Shown here piece by piece: positions 10,766 to 23,300 of a stretch of 64,000 nucleotides of DNA; positions within the stretch are counted from its first letter, which is position 1; each line of letters begins with the position of its first letter. The stretch is from Narthecium ossifragum (Eukaryota > Streptophyta > Magnoliopsida > Dioscoreales > Nartheciaceae): the NCBI GenBank assembly GCA_963920575.1, contig OY986966.1:2934130-2998129 (forward strand), written 5' to 3'. Below the pieces are notes generated by a model. It did not search any database. It had not been told where the DNA came from and saw only the letters and a list, made by a program, of their open reading frames with translations. A program made the translations under genes and the position numbers.

Positions 10766-11690
10766 TGTGGTGTTTGGTTACGTGAATCGCTGGTGCATGT
10801 GCATCGTGAAATGCATGCATGTATCACGAGATGCATGCATCATCGCCATCGTGAGATCATGCATCGGCCATATGATGCTGGTGTTTGGTTTGCCTTTGGA
10901 TCATATGATGCAACATTATTTATATAATGTTCACATTAAAATATATATATATATATATATATATATTATTCATATGATTTTCATATAATGATGCAATAAA
11001 GTTAAATTTTAATATATATATTAAAATTTTAATATATATTATATGATATTTTAATATTATATATATTAAAATTTAACTTTATTGCATCATTATGTGAACA
11101 TTATATGAATAATATATATATTATTATATATAACTCAATAATATATATATTATTCATATAATGTTCACATAATGATGCAATAAAATTAAATTTTAATGTA
11201 CATATTAAAATATTATATTATTTTAATATCAATAATATATATATTATGATATATATTTCAATAATATATATTATTTATATAAAGTTCACATAATGATGCA
11301 ATAAAGTTAAATTTTAATATATATTAAAATATTATATTTTTTTAATCTCAATGATATATATATTATTGATATAATGCTGTGAATATATATATTAAAATTT
11401 TATTATATGATGTTTAGTTTGCCTTTGAGTCAGTGTCGGGTTCGCTGGTGAAAGCTCGAGCAATGGTGCATCGTATGAAACGACCATTCTGGCCGTTTCA
11501 TATGATGCACGAAATCAGCTGAAAATGTATCATGTGATGCATGTGTCGCGCGATGCGCCGTGCGAACCAAACAGTGAATCGGAGTATCAGGGTGCATCGT
11601 GTGATGCATCCTGCGAACCAAATAGGAGATTGGTGCATCAGGGTGCATCGCACGATGCGATGCACCTTGATGCACGGAACCAAACATGCC
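10766..11690. mobile_element. MITE-like element with GATGCA repeats and an AT-rich core
   Basis: The ends are imperfect inverted repeats: ggtgtttggttacgtg on the left, cacggaaccaaacatgcc on the right. Both arms are dense in gatgcatcgtg/tgatgcatca words and enclose about 450 bp of TA-rich sequence with repeated ttcacataatgatgcaataaagttaaattttaatat blocks in both orientations. A second copy lies at 42591-43134. The target duplication could not be placed, so the superfamily is open (hAT or PIF-like). Confidence 0.7.
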
Positions 11691-11967
11691 GATCTCCATG
11701 GCACCGAGCGTGGGTCGTGGGAGCCTCGGTGAAGATGTGTGATCCGGGACGCGGATCATGCGAGAAATATGCGGTTCATATATGTTAGAATATGACTCAA
11801 ATTTAAGTCTCTCTTAAAGTCTAATTTGAGCTCAATGAATCGACCAGGTCATGTAAGGGAGAGTCCAAGTTAAACTTGGACTTTTCACCGCCTCTATTTC
11901 CCTAATGCTTTTATACGTAGGTTAAAAAAAGGAGCCGCATAAGAGAGTAAAAGTGGGTCTGCATGTG

Positions 11968-12275
11968 GGATTTTTTGTCAAAATGGACCTCCAATATACA
12001 CTTTTGGCATTGTAAGACCATATACCCTGTTTTTTTTTTGCATAATAGGACCCCCAACAAAAAATACACGTAACGAAGACGTGTATAACCAATAATGATA
12101 CGTGTACCTATGATATGTGTATAACCAATAATTATATGTGTAGTTTTTTATACGCTTGCTCTTTATGTGTATTTTTTGTTGGGGGTCCTATTAGGCTATT
12201 ATGTCAAAAAAACAAGGTATGGGGTCTTAGAGTGTCAAAAGTGAATATTGGGAGTCTTATTTGACAAAAAATCTC
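11968..12275. mobile_element. Mutator-type foldback MITE
   Basis: Arms of roughly 105 bp form an imperfect inverted repeat, from gattttttgtcaaa inward to ggacccccaacaaaaaatacac. The element is flanked by a perfect 9-bp direct repeat, ctgcatgtg, at 11959-11967 and 12276-12284. A 9-bp duplication is typical of Mutator-like elements. It has no coding capacity. Confidence 0.85.
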
Positions 12276-12284
12276 CTGCATGTG

Positions 12285-13103
12285 TGGGCGGTGACAGCAA
12301 AGAGTGACAAAGGAGAGAGGGTTTTCATGTGGCGACTGTAGCAGAGAAAGAGAAAAAGATATAGGCGAGAAGAGAGAGCGATAAAGAGGAGAGAAAAGAA
12401 AGAGAGAAAGAGAGGAGAGAAACATAGAATAAAAGAGAGAGAAAAAGGAGAGAGAAGGAAAGATGGCTCTGGTGAGAGAAGGGTTGGTAATAGATCAACC
12501 AAGCATCCCTATAATTTTCTTGATCTTAGTGGATTTTTATGATGTGCTCTCCCCGTGGTAGTAGATTTCTCTGATGTGCTCTCTCTATGAACGTAGGAGA
12601 ATCTGTCTCTAAATCACGTAAATCTTAGGATCGATAATCCAACACTTCCACTGAATTTTTTGGGGTCAAAAGCATGCATATATGAAAGCCTACAGTCCAT
12701 CAACTATTTATAGACGGAGAGATGAGATTGCAAGAATCTGTTTAGTTATGGAGTTGCGATTTCCTTATCTGAAGTCAAAAAAAAATTTGAGCCCGATGTC
12801 TCGCATGGAAGAATCGCTCTGATCGAATGTATATGCATGGTTCACTTTGCGTCCAAGTGCAGGACGGGATCTTAATAGATAAAAGCCCATCTCCTAAACC
12901 ATATCTTAACCTTATAGATATTGACAACATCTTGATTTTAACAATGTCGATCGAGCTCAACAACTCGATCGGGCCCGTTTGAATCGAGGATATAATTAGT
13001 TTACATAGTCGATGACATAACTTTTATGTAAAGATAATTTTACATAGCATACTTGCATAGCTAAAAATTGTTTGGTTGGTTATCATGCATAACTTATAAG
13101 ATA
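12285..13103. other. Intergenic with a GA-rich tract
   Basis: An imperfect GA-rich stretch runs about 12330-12480 and makes pseudo-open frames on the minus strand. Nothing else is recognised. Confidence 0.6.
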
Positions 13104-13476
13104 CTAGGTGGTGGGCCCGTGCCACCTGGCACGGCTAACTGTCCGCCCCCACTATCTCTATTATAACTTACGTCACATCAGCCACTATCCTTTTTTTTTG
13201 TTTATTTAATTATAATTTTATACCACGTGTATGCCATGTGTGTATAAGTTTATGACTCAGATGATGAGTCATAAAAGTAACTATCTTGGATCTTATAAGA
13301 TAGATAAGTATGTATATTTAAAACTAATCTCATGGCTTATAATTATAAGGATGTATATTTAAAACTAACCTAGGAAAGATGATAAAAATATACAAAGTTA
13401 ACTTCGGAAAATATACATGTAAATAAACTAATATGAGGTAAACGGTTGTAACCGTTATTGCTCTTTATAAGGTTGA
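13104..13476 (-). mobile_element. Non-autonomous Helitron (373 bp)
   Basis: Read on the minus strand it starts TCAACCTTATAAAGAGCAA and ends with the GC-rich hairpin gccgtgccaggtggcacgg followed by CTAG. It sits between A and T, as Helitrons do. It shares both ends with 30663-31193. Confidence 0.85.
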
Positions 13477-13514
13477 TATCCCATGGATAACTGTCAAAAC
13501 ATCAAAAAAGGACC

Positions 13515-13905
13515 AAGCAACACATGCAAACATGAGGCAGATTAATGGGATATAAACAATCCCAAGGGAAATCTAGACACATTCCATGCCTAAGAAGAAA
13601 GGACCTAGCCAATTCAAAGCAATCACAAAAATGAATTAGTCATGAGAGCAAGGACGGATGACAAGAGATTGAGCAAGATAAACTCAAAAGAAGAGCAAGC
13701 AATAGACAATCACCAATGAGAACAAGCAACAAGTGCAAGAATGAAGCATATTGATAGCACGGGAAAAGCCCCAGTGAGGAACGAACCACAACCAAATGAC
13801 CAATGAAGAGCAAGCAACATCTATTAACATGAAGCAGATTAAAGGGACAGAAACAACCCCATGGGAACAAGTTGACACATTCCATACCTAGGAAGCAAAA
13901 ACCGT
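13515..13905. repeat. Degenerate direct repeats
   Basis: Three diverged copies of a block starting caagcaaca...atgaRgcagattaa...ggga lie near 13518, 13725 and 13811. The outer two extend through gacacattccatRcctaRgaagcaaa. Old tandem duplications of unknown origin. Confidence 0.55.
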
Positions 13906-15002
13906 AGGCCTTTCAAAACAATAAAAACACAATAGTCAAGGCATTAAGCAAGGAATGATGATTAGAAAATGGGCAAAAAAAAAGCAGCAAAAGCCCAGTA
14001 ATGTATGTGCCCTTTCCTCAGCATAGGCCCTGAAGTTTTCATCACCATGAACTCCCTAAGGGGGCAAGTTACTCTCTGCTGGTTATTTCCATGATGAATC
14101 AGTCAGGATCATAAACTATGTTCTTTATTATAACTGAATCAAAAGGCTAAGGTAATAAGAAAAAAAAATAGACTTCAATCTACACTGCAAAAAAAAAAAA
14201 ACGTGACAACCATGCTCATAAATTTGTGTGAAGAAACACAAAAGCGTGCATGTACACAACCTATGTGACTAACATCCAAGTCACTTTTCCCTCTAATAAC
14301 ATCACTCTGAGGGTTGGATGTTAGCCACATAGGGGTGTACATGCACATGGCATGTACCCCAATCAAAGTCCATCTCTTACATAGCAAATGTCTACATCGA
14401 TCAAGAATCAAAGTTCCATGATCATTCAGAAGAGCAATTAAAATATGGTAGTCAGAATTGCACATGAACGTGATCATCAAAAGCAATCAACAAGGGTAAA
14501 TGTAAGTAGACCGACCACTCCTGGAGCGCCGACGCTGGTGAGGAAGAATGTTAGAGAGGAACAAACAATCGCAACCCACAGGGAGATGTCGCAGCCCACA
14601 TGAAGATTCAAGTATGTCCCTTCGTAATAGATGTCGGCTTCTTTTCACCGGAGAAAGGAGGGGAGGACACCTAGATCCAATCGGCGGAGAGGAACCCAAG
14701 GATTGGGCACCAAAGAGAAGAGGAGAAGGATGAACCCTCACATGAGAATGGAGGGGAGGGCAGGGTCGGTGGAGAGAAACCCTAGATGAGGAAGCATCAT
14801 CCGACAGACAGAGCACCGCCGGAGGGGCCGTGAAAGCCGACGATGGCTACGATGGACCTGGCGGCGGCTAGGTTTTAGATGGGGGGCGATAGAGGGATCG
14901 GGGGCAATATTGGACGATCAATGGGTAGAGGCCGGTAAATATCGTCAAATACAAGGGGTAAATTGGTCAAATATCATACTTATTCAAGATATTTATCCCC
15001 TA
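13906..15002. other. Intergenic; GC-richer block at about 14490-14930
   Basis: The block resembles a plant 5' UTR or first exon on the minus strand (it contains ctagggtttctctcc), but no protein family is visible. It lies between two small Helitrons and may be a captured gene fragment. The remainder shows nothing. Confidence 0.4.
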
Positions 15003-15162
15003 TCAATTTTATAAGGAGCAATAACGGTTATGCATAACCGTCCCCTTATAATGTTAATCTTATATGATATCCATACTAATCCATTAATCAAATTCGGTTT
15101 TTATAACCGAATCATCCATTAATCTGATAGTTACCCTGTCAGGTGACAGGGGTCCCACCTAG
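15003..15162 (+). mobile_element. Tiny non-autonomous Helitron (160 bp)
   Basis: It starts TCAATTTTATAAGGAGCAATAACGG, like the starts at 13476 (minus) and 30663. It ends with the hairpin ccctgtcaggtgacaggg and then CTAG, between host A and T. It lacks most of the interior of the larger copies. Confidence 0.8.
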
Positions 15163-15629
15163 TCCTACAAGTTGTGATAAAAAACCTCACATAAGTATCA
15201 TTTGACCGAGCTATGCAGTGTATTTATGCAAAGGTGGTAAAATGCTGTTTGGAACTTTGGATTGATAAACATGATTTATGCGTGCATAACAGCATAAGTC
15301 CCGTTATGCACATTCCAAACGGCCCTTAGTGTTAAGATTTCTTTGGGCTGGCCGGGCTTGGCAATGTGTCCAATGTCTCACGAAATCTTAACAAAACATG
15401 AGAGTAAGTTGATGTTCTTGATTTTCATTTAACACAGCAACAACAAGATTGATTGTGTTTTATCTTTTGGATAATGCCAAAGATAGGATCGCCTCTACTC
15501 CACGTGTATGCTTTGAGTTAACAAGCTGCCAACAACCATCTCTTCATCTCTTTATCATCATCTCATGATATAAAAGGTGGTGGAGACTAATTAAGTTGCG
15601 GAGTTCCGTGCTGAGGTACGTCGAGGTCT

Positions 15630-15790
15630 TGCCGGCCGGCGACGGGGATGTGGACAGCGAACTCGGCGTAGCAAAGTGCGGAGAGCATAATGTCGAGGCC
15701 GAAGATGACGTAGGAGGCCATAATGGCGGCGCCGGCGTGGAGGCGGTGTTTCTCGCCCGAGAGCATAAAGATACTGGCGAGAGCGCGTAT
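15630..15790 (-). pseudogene. Fragment of a cationic amino-acid transporter (CAT family)
   Basis: One minus-strand frame encodes part of the conserved second-helix region of plant CAT transporters, including AGAAIMASYV, LSALCYAEFAV and IPVAG. Just upstream, IFMLSGEKHRLHAG corresponds to the family's loop before that helix. CAT proteins are about 600 residues with 12-14 membrane segments, and only about 50 residues are present. The usual GGSF/AY continuation is lost after IPVAG. It is a decayed or transposed gene piece rather than a working gene. Confidence 0.7.
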
Positions 15791-16421
15791 GTAATGGCCG
15801 GCGGCTCCGTCGGGTCGTCTATTTCACCGGCGGCATTGGTGCTGGCTTTTATCTCCGTTATTGAGAGTTGGTCTTCTAGTGACAAATAATATTGCACTAC
15901 TATCAGGTAGAAACTATACTCGCACGCATCTACTTATATGACAACTCTTAATTTACCCATAAAACAGACCAAATATACCATGGAAACCAAAATTACCTCC
16001 TGCCCTGCCATAATTAACACGTTGGATGGCAGCATATATCAGAGTCAGACCCACTATAAATAAGGGAAAAAAATTCCCCAAAACCATGACATAATACTAA
16101 ATTAAATTAAATTAAATTAAATTAGTCAGTACCCGTGGGACCCATCAATCTCCCTGCCGCCTTGTCGGTGGTACCGTTGCATCTACTGGGGTCGCTCTCA
16201 TTTATTATCCATCCTTGGTAATGACCCCCTCCTACCTTGCACCGAAGACTGACACGAGATATTATATCCACTGCCAACGTGGCAGCCCTGGGAAGCGAAT
16301 CGGCATGGGTCCCATGGCTTTGGTTAATACGGCCGTGTCTCTGGTGTAATTATGGGGTGCTGATCGGGGGTGATCATCTTCTCGAAGCCTCCCTCCCACA
16401 AATTAGGGAGCGCATCCGCGA
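15791..16421. other. Upstream region of the flippase gene
   Basis: Holds a short attaa repeat at about 16100-16124 and no gene. It is likely to contain the distal promoter of the gene starting near 16450. Confidence 0.5.
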
Positions 16422-17353
16422 TATAAAACGCTGTCATATAAATCTCTCTCGGAGAGAGAAAAATTTGCGCTCCTCCACCAATCCCTCCTCCCTTCTCTCT
16501 CTCTCTCTCTTTCTCTCCTCATTGGGGAAAAAGACGGAAGCCCCTTTTCTTCAAAACCTAGCTATCGATTGCCGTGGATCGTACGTTTTGGGGCCAGATC
16601 TGACACGTTTAATCGGTATAATGCTTGGAATCAAACTCGAATCTTGGAGGAATTAGGGTTTCAGGTGTCTCTTCTCGTCTCTGGTTGTTGGAGGTAGGTG
16701 CATTCCGCTTTGATCTTTAATTTGGATCCGTCTTTAATTTGAATTCTTGACGGGTTTGTTGTTTTTATTTGGGGGTGGGGGGATTGGATTTTAAGGTGGG
16801 AGAGGTGGGGGAATTAGGGCTTGGAGGCGCGTGGCTGGATTGATCTGATGCTCGTTCTTCTTTACCCTTTTCTCGTTGGAGAATAAGGGGAAGTTCGGAC
16901 GGGGTGGCATCGTGATCTGGGGTTTTACTTCTTTTTCCCTTTGCTGGACGTTTGGAGAATCCACCGGGGTGGGCAATTCGCTGGTTTTCTTGAAATTTGC
17001 TGATTACTGAGGTGCTTTGTGGCTCCAATTTGGGATATTTTGGTTTCTTTTACAAGCCAAAGTGCAATTCGGTGAATTGTTGGTTGGAGCTATTAAAGAA
17101 ACAACAAGATATGCGTGATGATCTCAAAAAATGTAAATTGGGCGAGAGTTCATATAATTTTATAAATAGGTGATGAGCAGCAAAGGAGATGGTCGCTCGC
17201 AGAGAGGAAGTTGGTGTGGAATCGGATTGGCATCTCAGAAGGATGGGCCTTTTTTCCTGGACTGAGACCGGATTTCAGGGGCAGCTGTGTTGATCCACAA
17301 AGTATCAGGGCATGCATTTTCTGCCCCCAGATGCATCCGTTAGTGAGTAATTT
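16422..17353 (+). promoter_or_regulatory. TATA box and long 5' leader of the ALA1-type flippase
   Basis: TATAAAA at 16422-16428 is followed by a CT tract (16493-16512) and an agggtttcag motif, all usual around plant transcription starts. The leader would be about 900 bp. A candidate 5' UTR intron has donor ggag|gtaggt at 16694 and acceptor tttcag at 17278. The leader intron is inferred. Confidence 0.55.
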
Positions 17354-20300
17354 ATGAGTTCCGGCCAGCCCTTGCTGCATTTGTCGTCTTATGCTGGTGA
17401 TCCTTCATCCCTGGTGCCACCTCCCATCCCGACCTTCGGCTCATTTCGCTGCCTCTGTGCCAATACTTCCTTCTCTTCTTCGACTTTTGAGGATTCCGCA
17501 AGCCTACCTCTCAAGCTATTAGAAGGCGGTGAAGCCTCCTCTGTTGAAGATACAGACTTCTCTCAAAGAAATACAGAAGACACCAATCTCTCTAGGACCG
17601 CTGACTGGTTTCAATCAGTAGAGTCACAGTTTTTCCAGCAGTTCTTGGAATGCTCACCAGGAGAACGAAGGGAACTTGTGTCCTGGGGTGCTATGGAGCT
17701 GCAGGGCTTTCCATCATCGATTGAATCCATGGCTCCAGCAAGACAGGAAAAACTGAGTAAGTCTCAGCGGAGCCGCCGCAAGAGTGTACAGTTTGAAGAC
17801 CCATTTTCTTCCGATGACCATCCTGCGAGGCTGGTGTACATTAATGACCCAAGAAGGACAAACGACAAGTATGAGTTTACAGGAAATGAGATCAGGACAA
17901 GCAAATATACCGTCATCACATTTCTGCCCAAGAATTTGTTTATTCAATTCCACCGAGTGGCTTATTTGTATTTCTTAGCTATTGCTGCTTTGAATCAGCT
18001 CCCTCCACTTGCCGTTTTTGGGAGAACTGTCTCTCTTTTCCCCCTTCTATTTGTGCTATTTGTGACAGCTATTAAGGATGGTTATGAAGATTGGCGAAGA
18101 CACAGATCGGACCGAAATGAGAACAATCGAGAGGCACAGATTTTTCAAATAGGCCAGTTTCGGCCAAAGAAATGGAAGAAGATACGGGTCGGAGAGGTTC
18201 TCAAAATCCATGCTGATGAAACTATACCTTGCGACATGGTTTTGTTAGGGACTAGTGATCCAAATGGAATAGCATATATCCAGACAATGAATTTAGATGG
18301 TGAGTCAAATTTGAAGACAAGATATGCTCGGCAGGAGACATCCTCCATGATCTTGGAAGGGGGTTCCTTTTCAGGGTTGATTAGATGCGAGCTGCCAAAT
18401 AGAAACATTTACGAGTTCACAGCCAACATGGAATTCAATGGGCTGAGGATCCCACTTGGCCAGTCAAATATTGTTCTACGCGGCTGCCAGCTTAAAAACA
18501 CAGAATGGGTTGTTGGGGTTGTAGTTTATGCTGGTCAGGAGACAAAAGCAATGATGAACAGTGCAATATCACCATCCAAAAGGAGCAGACTGGAAAGCTA
18601 CATGAACAGGGAAACCCTATGGCTGTCTATTTTTCTCTTTGTTATGTGTGCAGTTGTGGCTACTGGAATGGGGTTATGGCTGGCACGTCACAAGCATCAA
18701 CTTGATACTCTACCTTATTACAGGAGGAGATATTTTAACAATGTCCGAGATGGAAAATACTACAAGTACTATGGGATGCCGATGGAAATTTTTTTCTCAT
18801 TTTTGAGTTCCGTTATAGTGTTTCAAATAATGATACCCATATCCCTGTACATTACAATGGAGTTAGTTCGCTTGGGCCAGTCATACTTCATGATTGAGGA
18901 TGCTCAAATGTATGATAGTAATTCAAACTCGAGGTTTCAATGCAGATCACTAAATATTAATGAGGACTTGGGTCAGATACGATATGTGTTTTCAGACAAG
19001 ACGGGTACATTGACAGAGAATAAGATGGAGTTTAGGAGGGCCACTGTCTATGGGAAGGATTACGGAAACTCCTTGCATGGGACTGTTAGGTCATTGCAGG
19101 AAGTTTCTGCTGCAGGTTGGCTACCTATTCTTCATATCTCTAGTTTCTTTGAGCAACTATTTTAGTAAGAACTATGATTTAACATATTTGCCAATACTGT
19201 TATTATGGATCCTATCTGGCTGAAGTATGAATGTTACTGACTATGCATCTCCCAATATCTGAATGGTGTAAGTGTTTAGTTGCTTTATCACTGTGCATTA
19301 TAAATAATATAATTATTAGACTGACTACATTTGCCGCTTCTATTTTAGTGTCTCTTATCAGATATGATACGATGGAAGTATCTCTTGCAATATAACTTGA
19401 CCAGACTGACTCATGGAAATCTTATATTCCAGCACCAATAATAAGAGATCCTTTTAAGAATATTGCTACTGTTTGTTTTTCTTTTATTTGTTCTTTCTTT
19501 TAAAGTGCCACCTTCTATAGTTTTTTTTTATTATAAAAAATTCCTGTCATTCAGTTCGTTCAAAATATGCTCAAGTACACATAAGACATTGCATCTTTGT
19601 TTTGTGGTCTTTTTTTTTCCTTAAACTTGTTACTCTGTCTGGTCAATGTTATATTACTGACGTACTTTGCAACCTACATAAATTGGCTTAAGATTATCAG
19701 CCTTCTTGAAGACTACACTCATAGGCGGGACAAATTTGATTTGTGATTGTTATGATCATCCCTCATTGATGTTTACAAGCGACTTTTGGATTTCTTGTGC
19801 CTTCATCTACATGATTCTGTGCAGGATAGTGATATTGCCACCTATGAAAATATGGTGTAAATGTGAAGGGTATTCCAGCATGGGATGATACATCTCCCCC
19901 AGAGCCTAAGCAGTAATACAAGTATTCGTTTGTGTAAATGATGGGATTACTGATGTTTGACTTATGATCCAGTATATCTGTGGCATGTATGCTGTTTATG
20001 TTCTGCTACATAGTGTTCGCTCTCTATTATTAACATCGCTTATGCATTCAAATTTAAGAGATTTCCTAGTGTTATAAAATATGTAGGTGCTTTGAAGGAG
20101 GACCCCCTTTTTGTTTTTTTCTGTTTTTGTTTTTGTTATTTTTTTATTTGCTTAGACGAGACCGAAGGCTGGGAGGAGGAAATCTTTTGTTATCGTAATG
20201 CAAACTTCCTCGTTACTGGGGTTATTCTGTTCCCTGAGGACGTTAATCTGTTCAATTTATCATGTAGGACTGACTGCACGAAGATGGAAGCTTAAATCAG

Positions 20301-23300
20301 AAATCAGTGCTGATCCAGAGCTTGTGGAGCTATTGCAGAGAAACCTAGTTGGGGAGGAACGGACAGCTGCGCATGATTTTTTCCTTACTTTGGCAGCCTG
20401 TAATACTGTCATTCCAATGATTTCTAGGGGTACATCTCTTGGTTGTTCCAACAATGAAGGACATGATGAGGTAGAGGAAATTGACTACCAGGGTGAATCG
20501 CCTGATGAGCAAGCTTTAGTTGCTGCAGCTTTTGCTTATGGGTATACTCTTATTGAGCGTACATCTGGACATATTGTAGTTGATGTCAATGGTGAGAAAC
20601 TAAGGTATAATATCTGCTGATTCTTTTACTCCTTCGCGTATATCATGCTATTTTTGGCATCCTTCGTTTCCCCATTCTTACTAGTTGCATAGGAAATTTC
20701 TGTTGCTTCTTTGTTTGTTCACTGTTGGAAGACTTTTCAAAGTTTGGACTATTGTTAAAACCTTCACCTTCAAATCAGGTTGGACGTACTTGGTCTGCAT
20801 GAGTTTGATAGCGTGAGGAAAAGAATGTCTGTTGTGATTAGATTCCCTAACAATGCCGTGAAGGTACTCGTTAAGGGTGCTGATAGTTCGATGTTAAGTA
20901 TCTTGGATACCCGGACTGGCGATGAACATACAGCAGCTATGTCTTCCAAGATTAAACACGCAACAGAGAACTATTTGTGCGGTTATTCATCAGAGGGTTT
21001 ACGGACGCTCGTAATTGCAGCAAGGGATCTTAAAGATGCAGAGTTTGAGGAATGGCAGGAAAAGTATGAAGAGGCTAGCACTTCATTAACTGAGCGGTCT
21101 GCAAAGCTCCGTCAGGCAGCTGCACTTATTGAGTGCAATTTAACTCTGCTCGGGGCTACTGGGATCGAAGACAAATTGCAAGATGGTGTTCCTGAAGCCA
21201 TAGAGTCCCTTAGGCAAGCAGGAATCAAGGTTTGGGTTCTCACAGGAGATAAGCAAGAGACAGCTATTTCAATAGGTCTCTCATGTAAACTCCTTACTAG
21301 TAACATGCAGCAGATTATTATTAATGGTACTTCAGAGAATGAATGCAGGAAGCTTTTGGCTGATGCTAAGGCTAGATACGGAATAAAGTCAGCTGACTTC
21401 AACAATAAAACTGCGACTACGAAGAACTCTGATGATCATTATCTTGATTGTCATGTTAACAAGAGTTCTAGTATCCCATTACAAGAGAATGGACCTCATG
21501 GTGTCAAATATGTTGAACTTGCAAGTGACACGGCCGAGTTATGCAGGGAGAAGTTGGAGTCAGCAGATACTCCGTTAGCTCTCATAATTGATGGCAACAG
21601 CCTTGTTTACATATTGGAGAAAGATCTCGAGCCAGAGGCATGCATCTTGCTCCATTAAGCAGATTTTGTATTAGAAATACTCATGAGGTTGTGGAACTTT
21701 CTTGCATCATAATGACTGTTTCAACTTGTTTGTCTTTTGCAGCTTTTTGATTTGGCAATCTCATGCAATGTTGTGCTCTGTTGTCGAGTCGCTCCTCTGC
21801 AAAAAGCTGGGATAGTCGATTTAGTAAAAAGCAGGACAAACGATATGACCCTAGCTATTGGTGATGGTGAGTAATTACTGAAACTGCTTTGATTACCCTA
21901 GTCCTGTGCACAGGTTGCGGTTCGAATCTTTTGACATGCTGTTGGTCTTCCAGAAATGTGTTCGGTGTTCATCAATTTTCCTCCATCTTTATTTGGCATA
22001 ACACAGATTTTGTAATCCTTTTAGAATTCGGATTTGACGAGAACCCTAAGTTGCAAAGTTGGCAAATTTCGAAGATGTTTTACATAAGCTACGGCATACT
22101 TTGCTCTAACAGAAATATGATGATTTTTTCAGGGAAAATGGAAAAAAAGGAGTTGTGAGTAAATATTTTCGTGTTGTTCAGTGAAAGGACTGTTGGATTC
22201 ACCTTTACCATCACAATCTTTATACATCTTGGACGCAATGGTCAATCTCATTCATAGGTCCTAAAAGTTAGACATAAGAAAAAATTTGATTACTTAGAAT
22301 TAGATTGTTCTGATGATTTTTTTTTCCCTGGAATTTCCTAGTTAGGCCATGTGTTTGGTAGTAGGACTTTGCATTCCATTTGAAGGTAAAGAAGGCAGAA
22401 AAGATAAGGGTGTTAATGAGAAAGTATGTCCAATTTTTTAGGGACTGAATTGGATGGCCTGGTACTTGCTTATTTGGACAAGTTAATATCCTGTTGGAAG
22501 GACTGTGGACCTGAGCTAGAGAAGCAAATCTTTTTTGAAAAAATTATGCATTAACCCTGGCTTAGGGGGAAACGGTGAACTACTTAAAATATAGTTCCCT
22601 TAAAACTTTATAACCATAATCTCCTCAGTGGGGATTCGTCCCTAGGACCTCACACATGAGGCTTTAACCATGTCACTATGTATGTGGTTACGGGTGGTTG
22701 TGTCTTTGCACGCAAAAAAAAGGCCACCTAAAGCATGTGCCAAGGTTTTTGTGGTAATTTAATTGACTTGAAACTTGCGCGTTATTGGCAACCCTATCTA
22801 ATTTCCTCCTGAATCTGGTATGAACAGCTAACTGATTGGCCTTTTCAAGTCAGATGCTACATAAACTTCTTTCCATTCTTTTATGGTACTATCAATTACT
22901 ATTTTCCCTTTTTTGCATGGATGTTTTAGTTAGATTCATCCTTTTTTTCAGTCTTTTGCTCGTCCTTTTGGCCACTAACAGCTTTTTCACCAGGGGCAAA
23001 CGACGTTTCAATGATCCAAATGGCAGATGTTGGTGTCGGGATTTGTGGTCAGGAAGGTCGACAAGCTGTGATGGCTTCAGATTTTGCTATGGGACAGTTT
23101 CGGTTTTTGAAAAGATTGCTTCTTGTACATGGGCACTGGAATTATCAGCGTGTTGGTTATTTAGTTTTGTACAACTTCTACCGAAATGCGGTATTTGTCC
23201 TCATGCTGTTCTGGTATGTACCGTATATAGCAATTCTTCATTTTATGCTATCATAAGCATTTGTTTCCTAGAGATTTGAGCCTTCTCCTAGACTCAAAAT

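Noticed and set aside
14175..14816. Minus-strand frames of about 100 residues between the small Helitrons
   Set aside because: They have no recognisable domain, and their composition fits a UTR-like or captured non-coding piece.
15544..15897. 117-residue Ser/Thr/Pro-rich frame
   Set aside because: It is the wrong frame of the cationic amino-acid transporter fragment.
21900..21930. tRNA gene or SINE suggested by ggttcgaatc in a flippase intron
   Set aside because: Only a B-box-like word is present; no acceptor stem, A box or tail could be paired with it.
22600..22710. Possible SINE in flippase intron 4 (ggggattcgtccctaggacctc)
   Set aside because: Resembles transposon tail sequence, but no ends, target duplication or promoter boxes could be defined.
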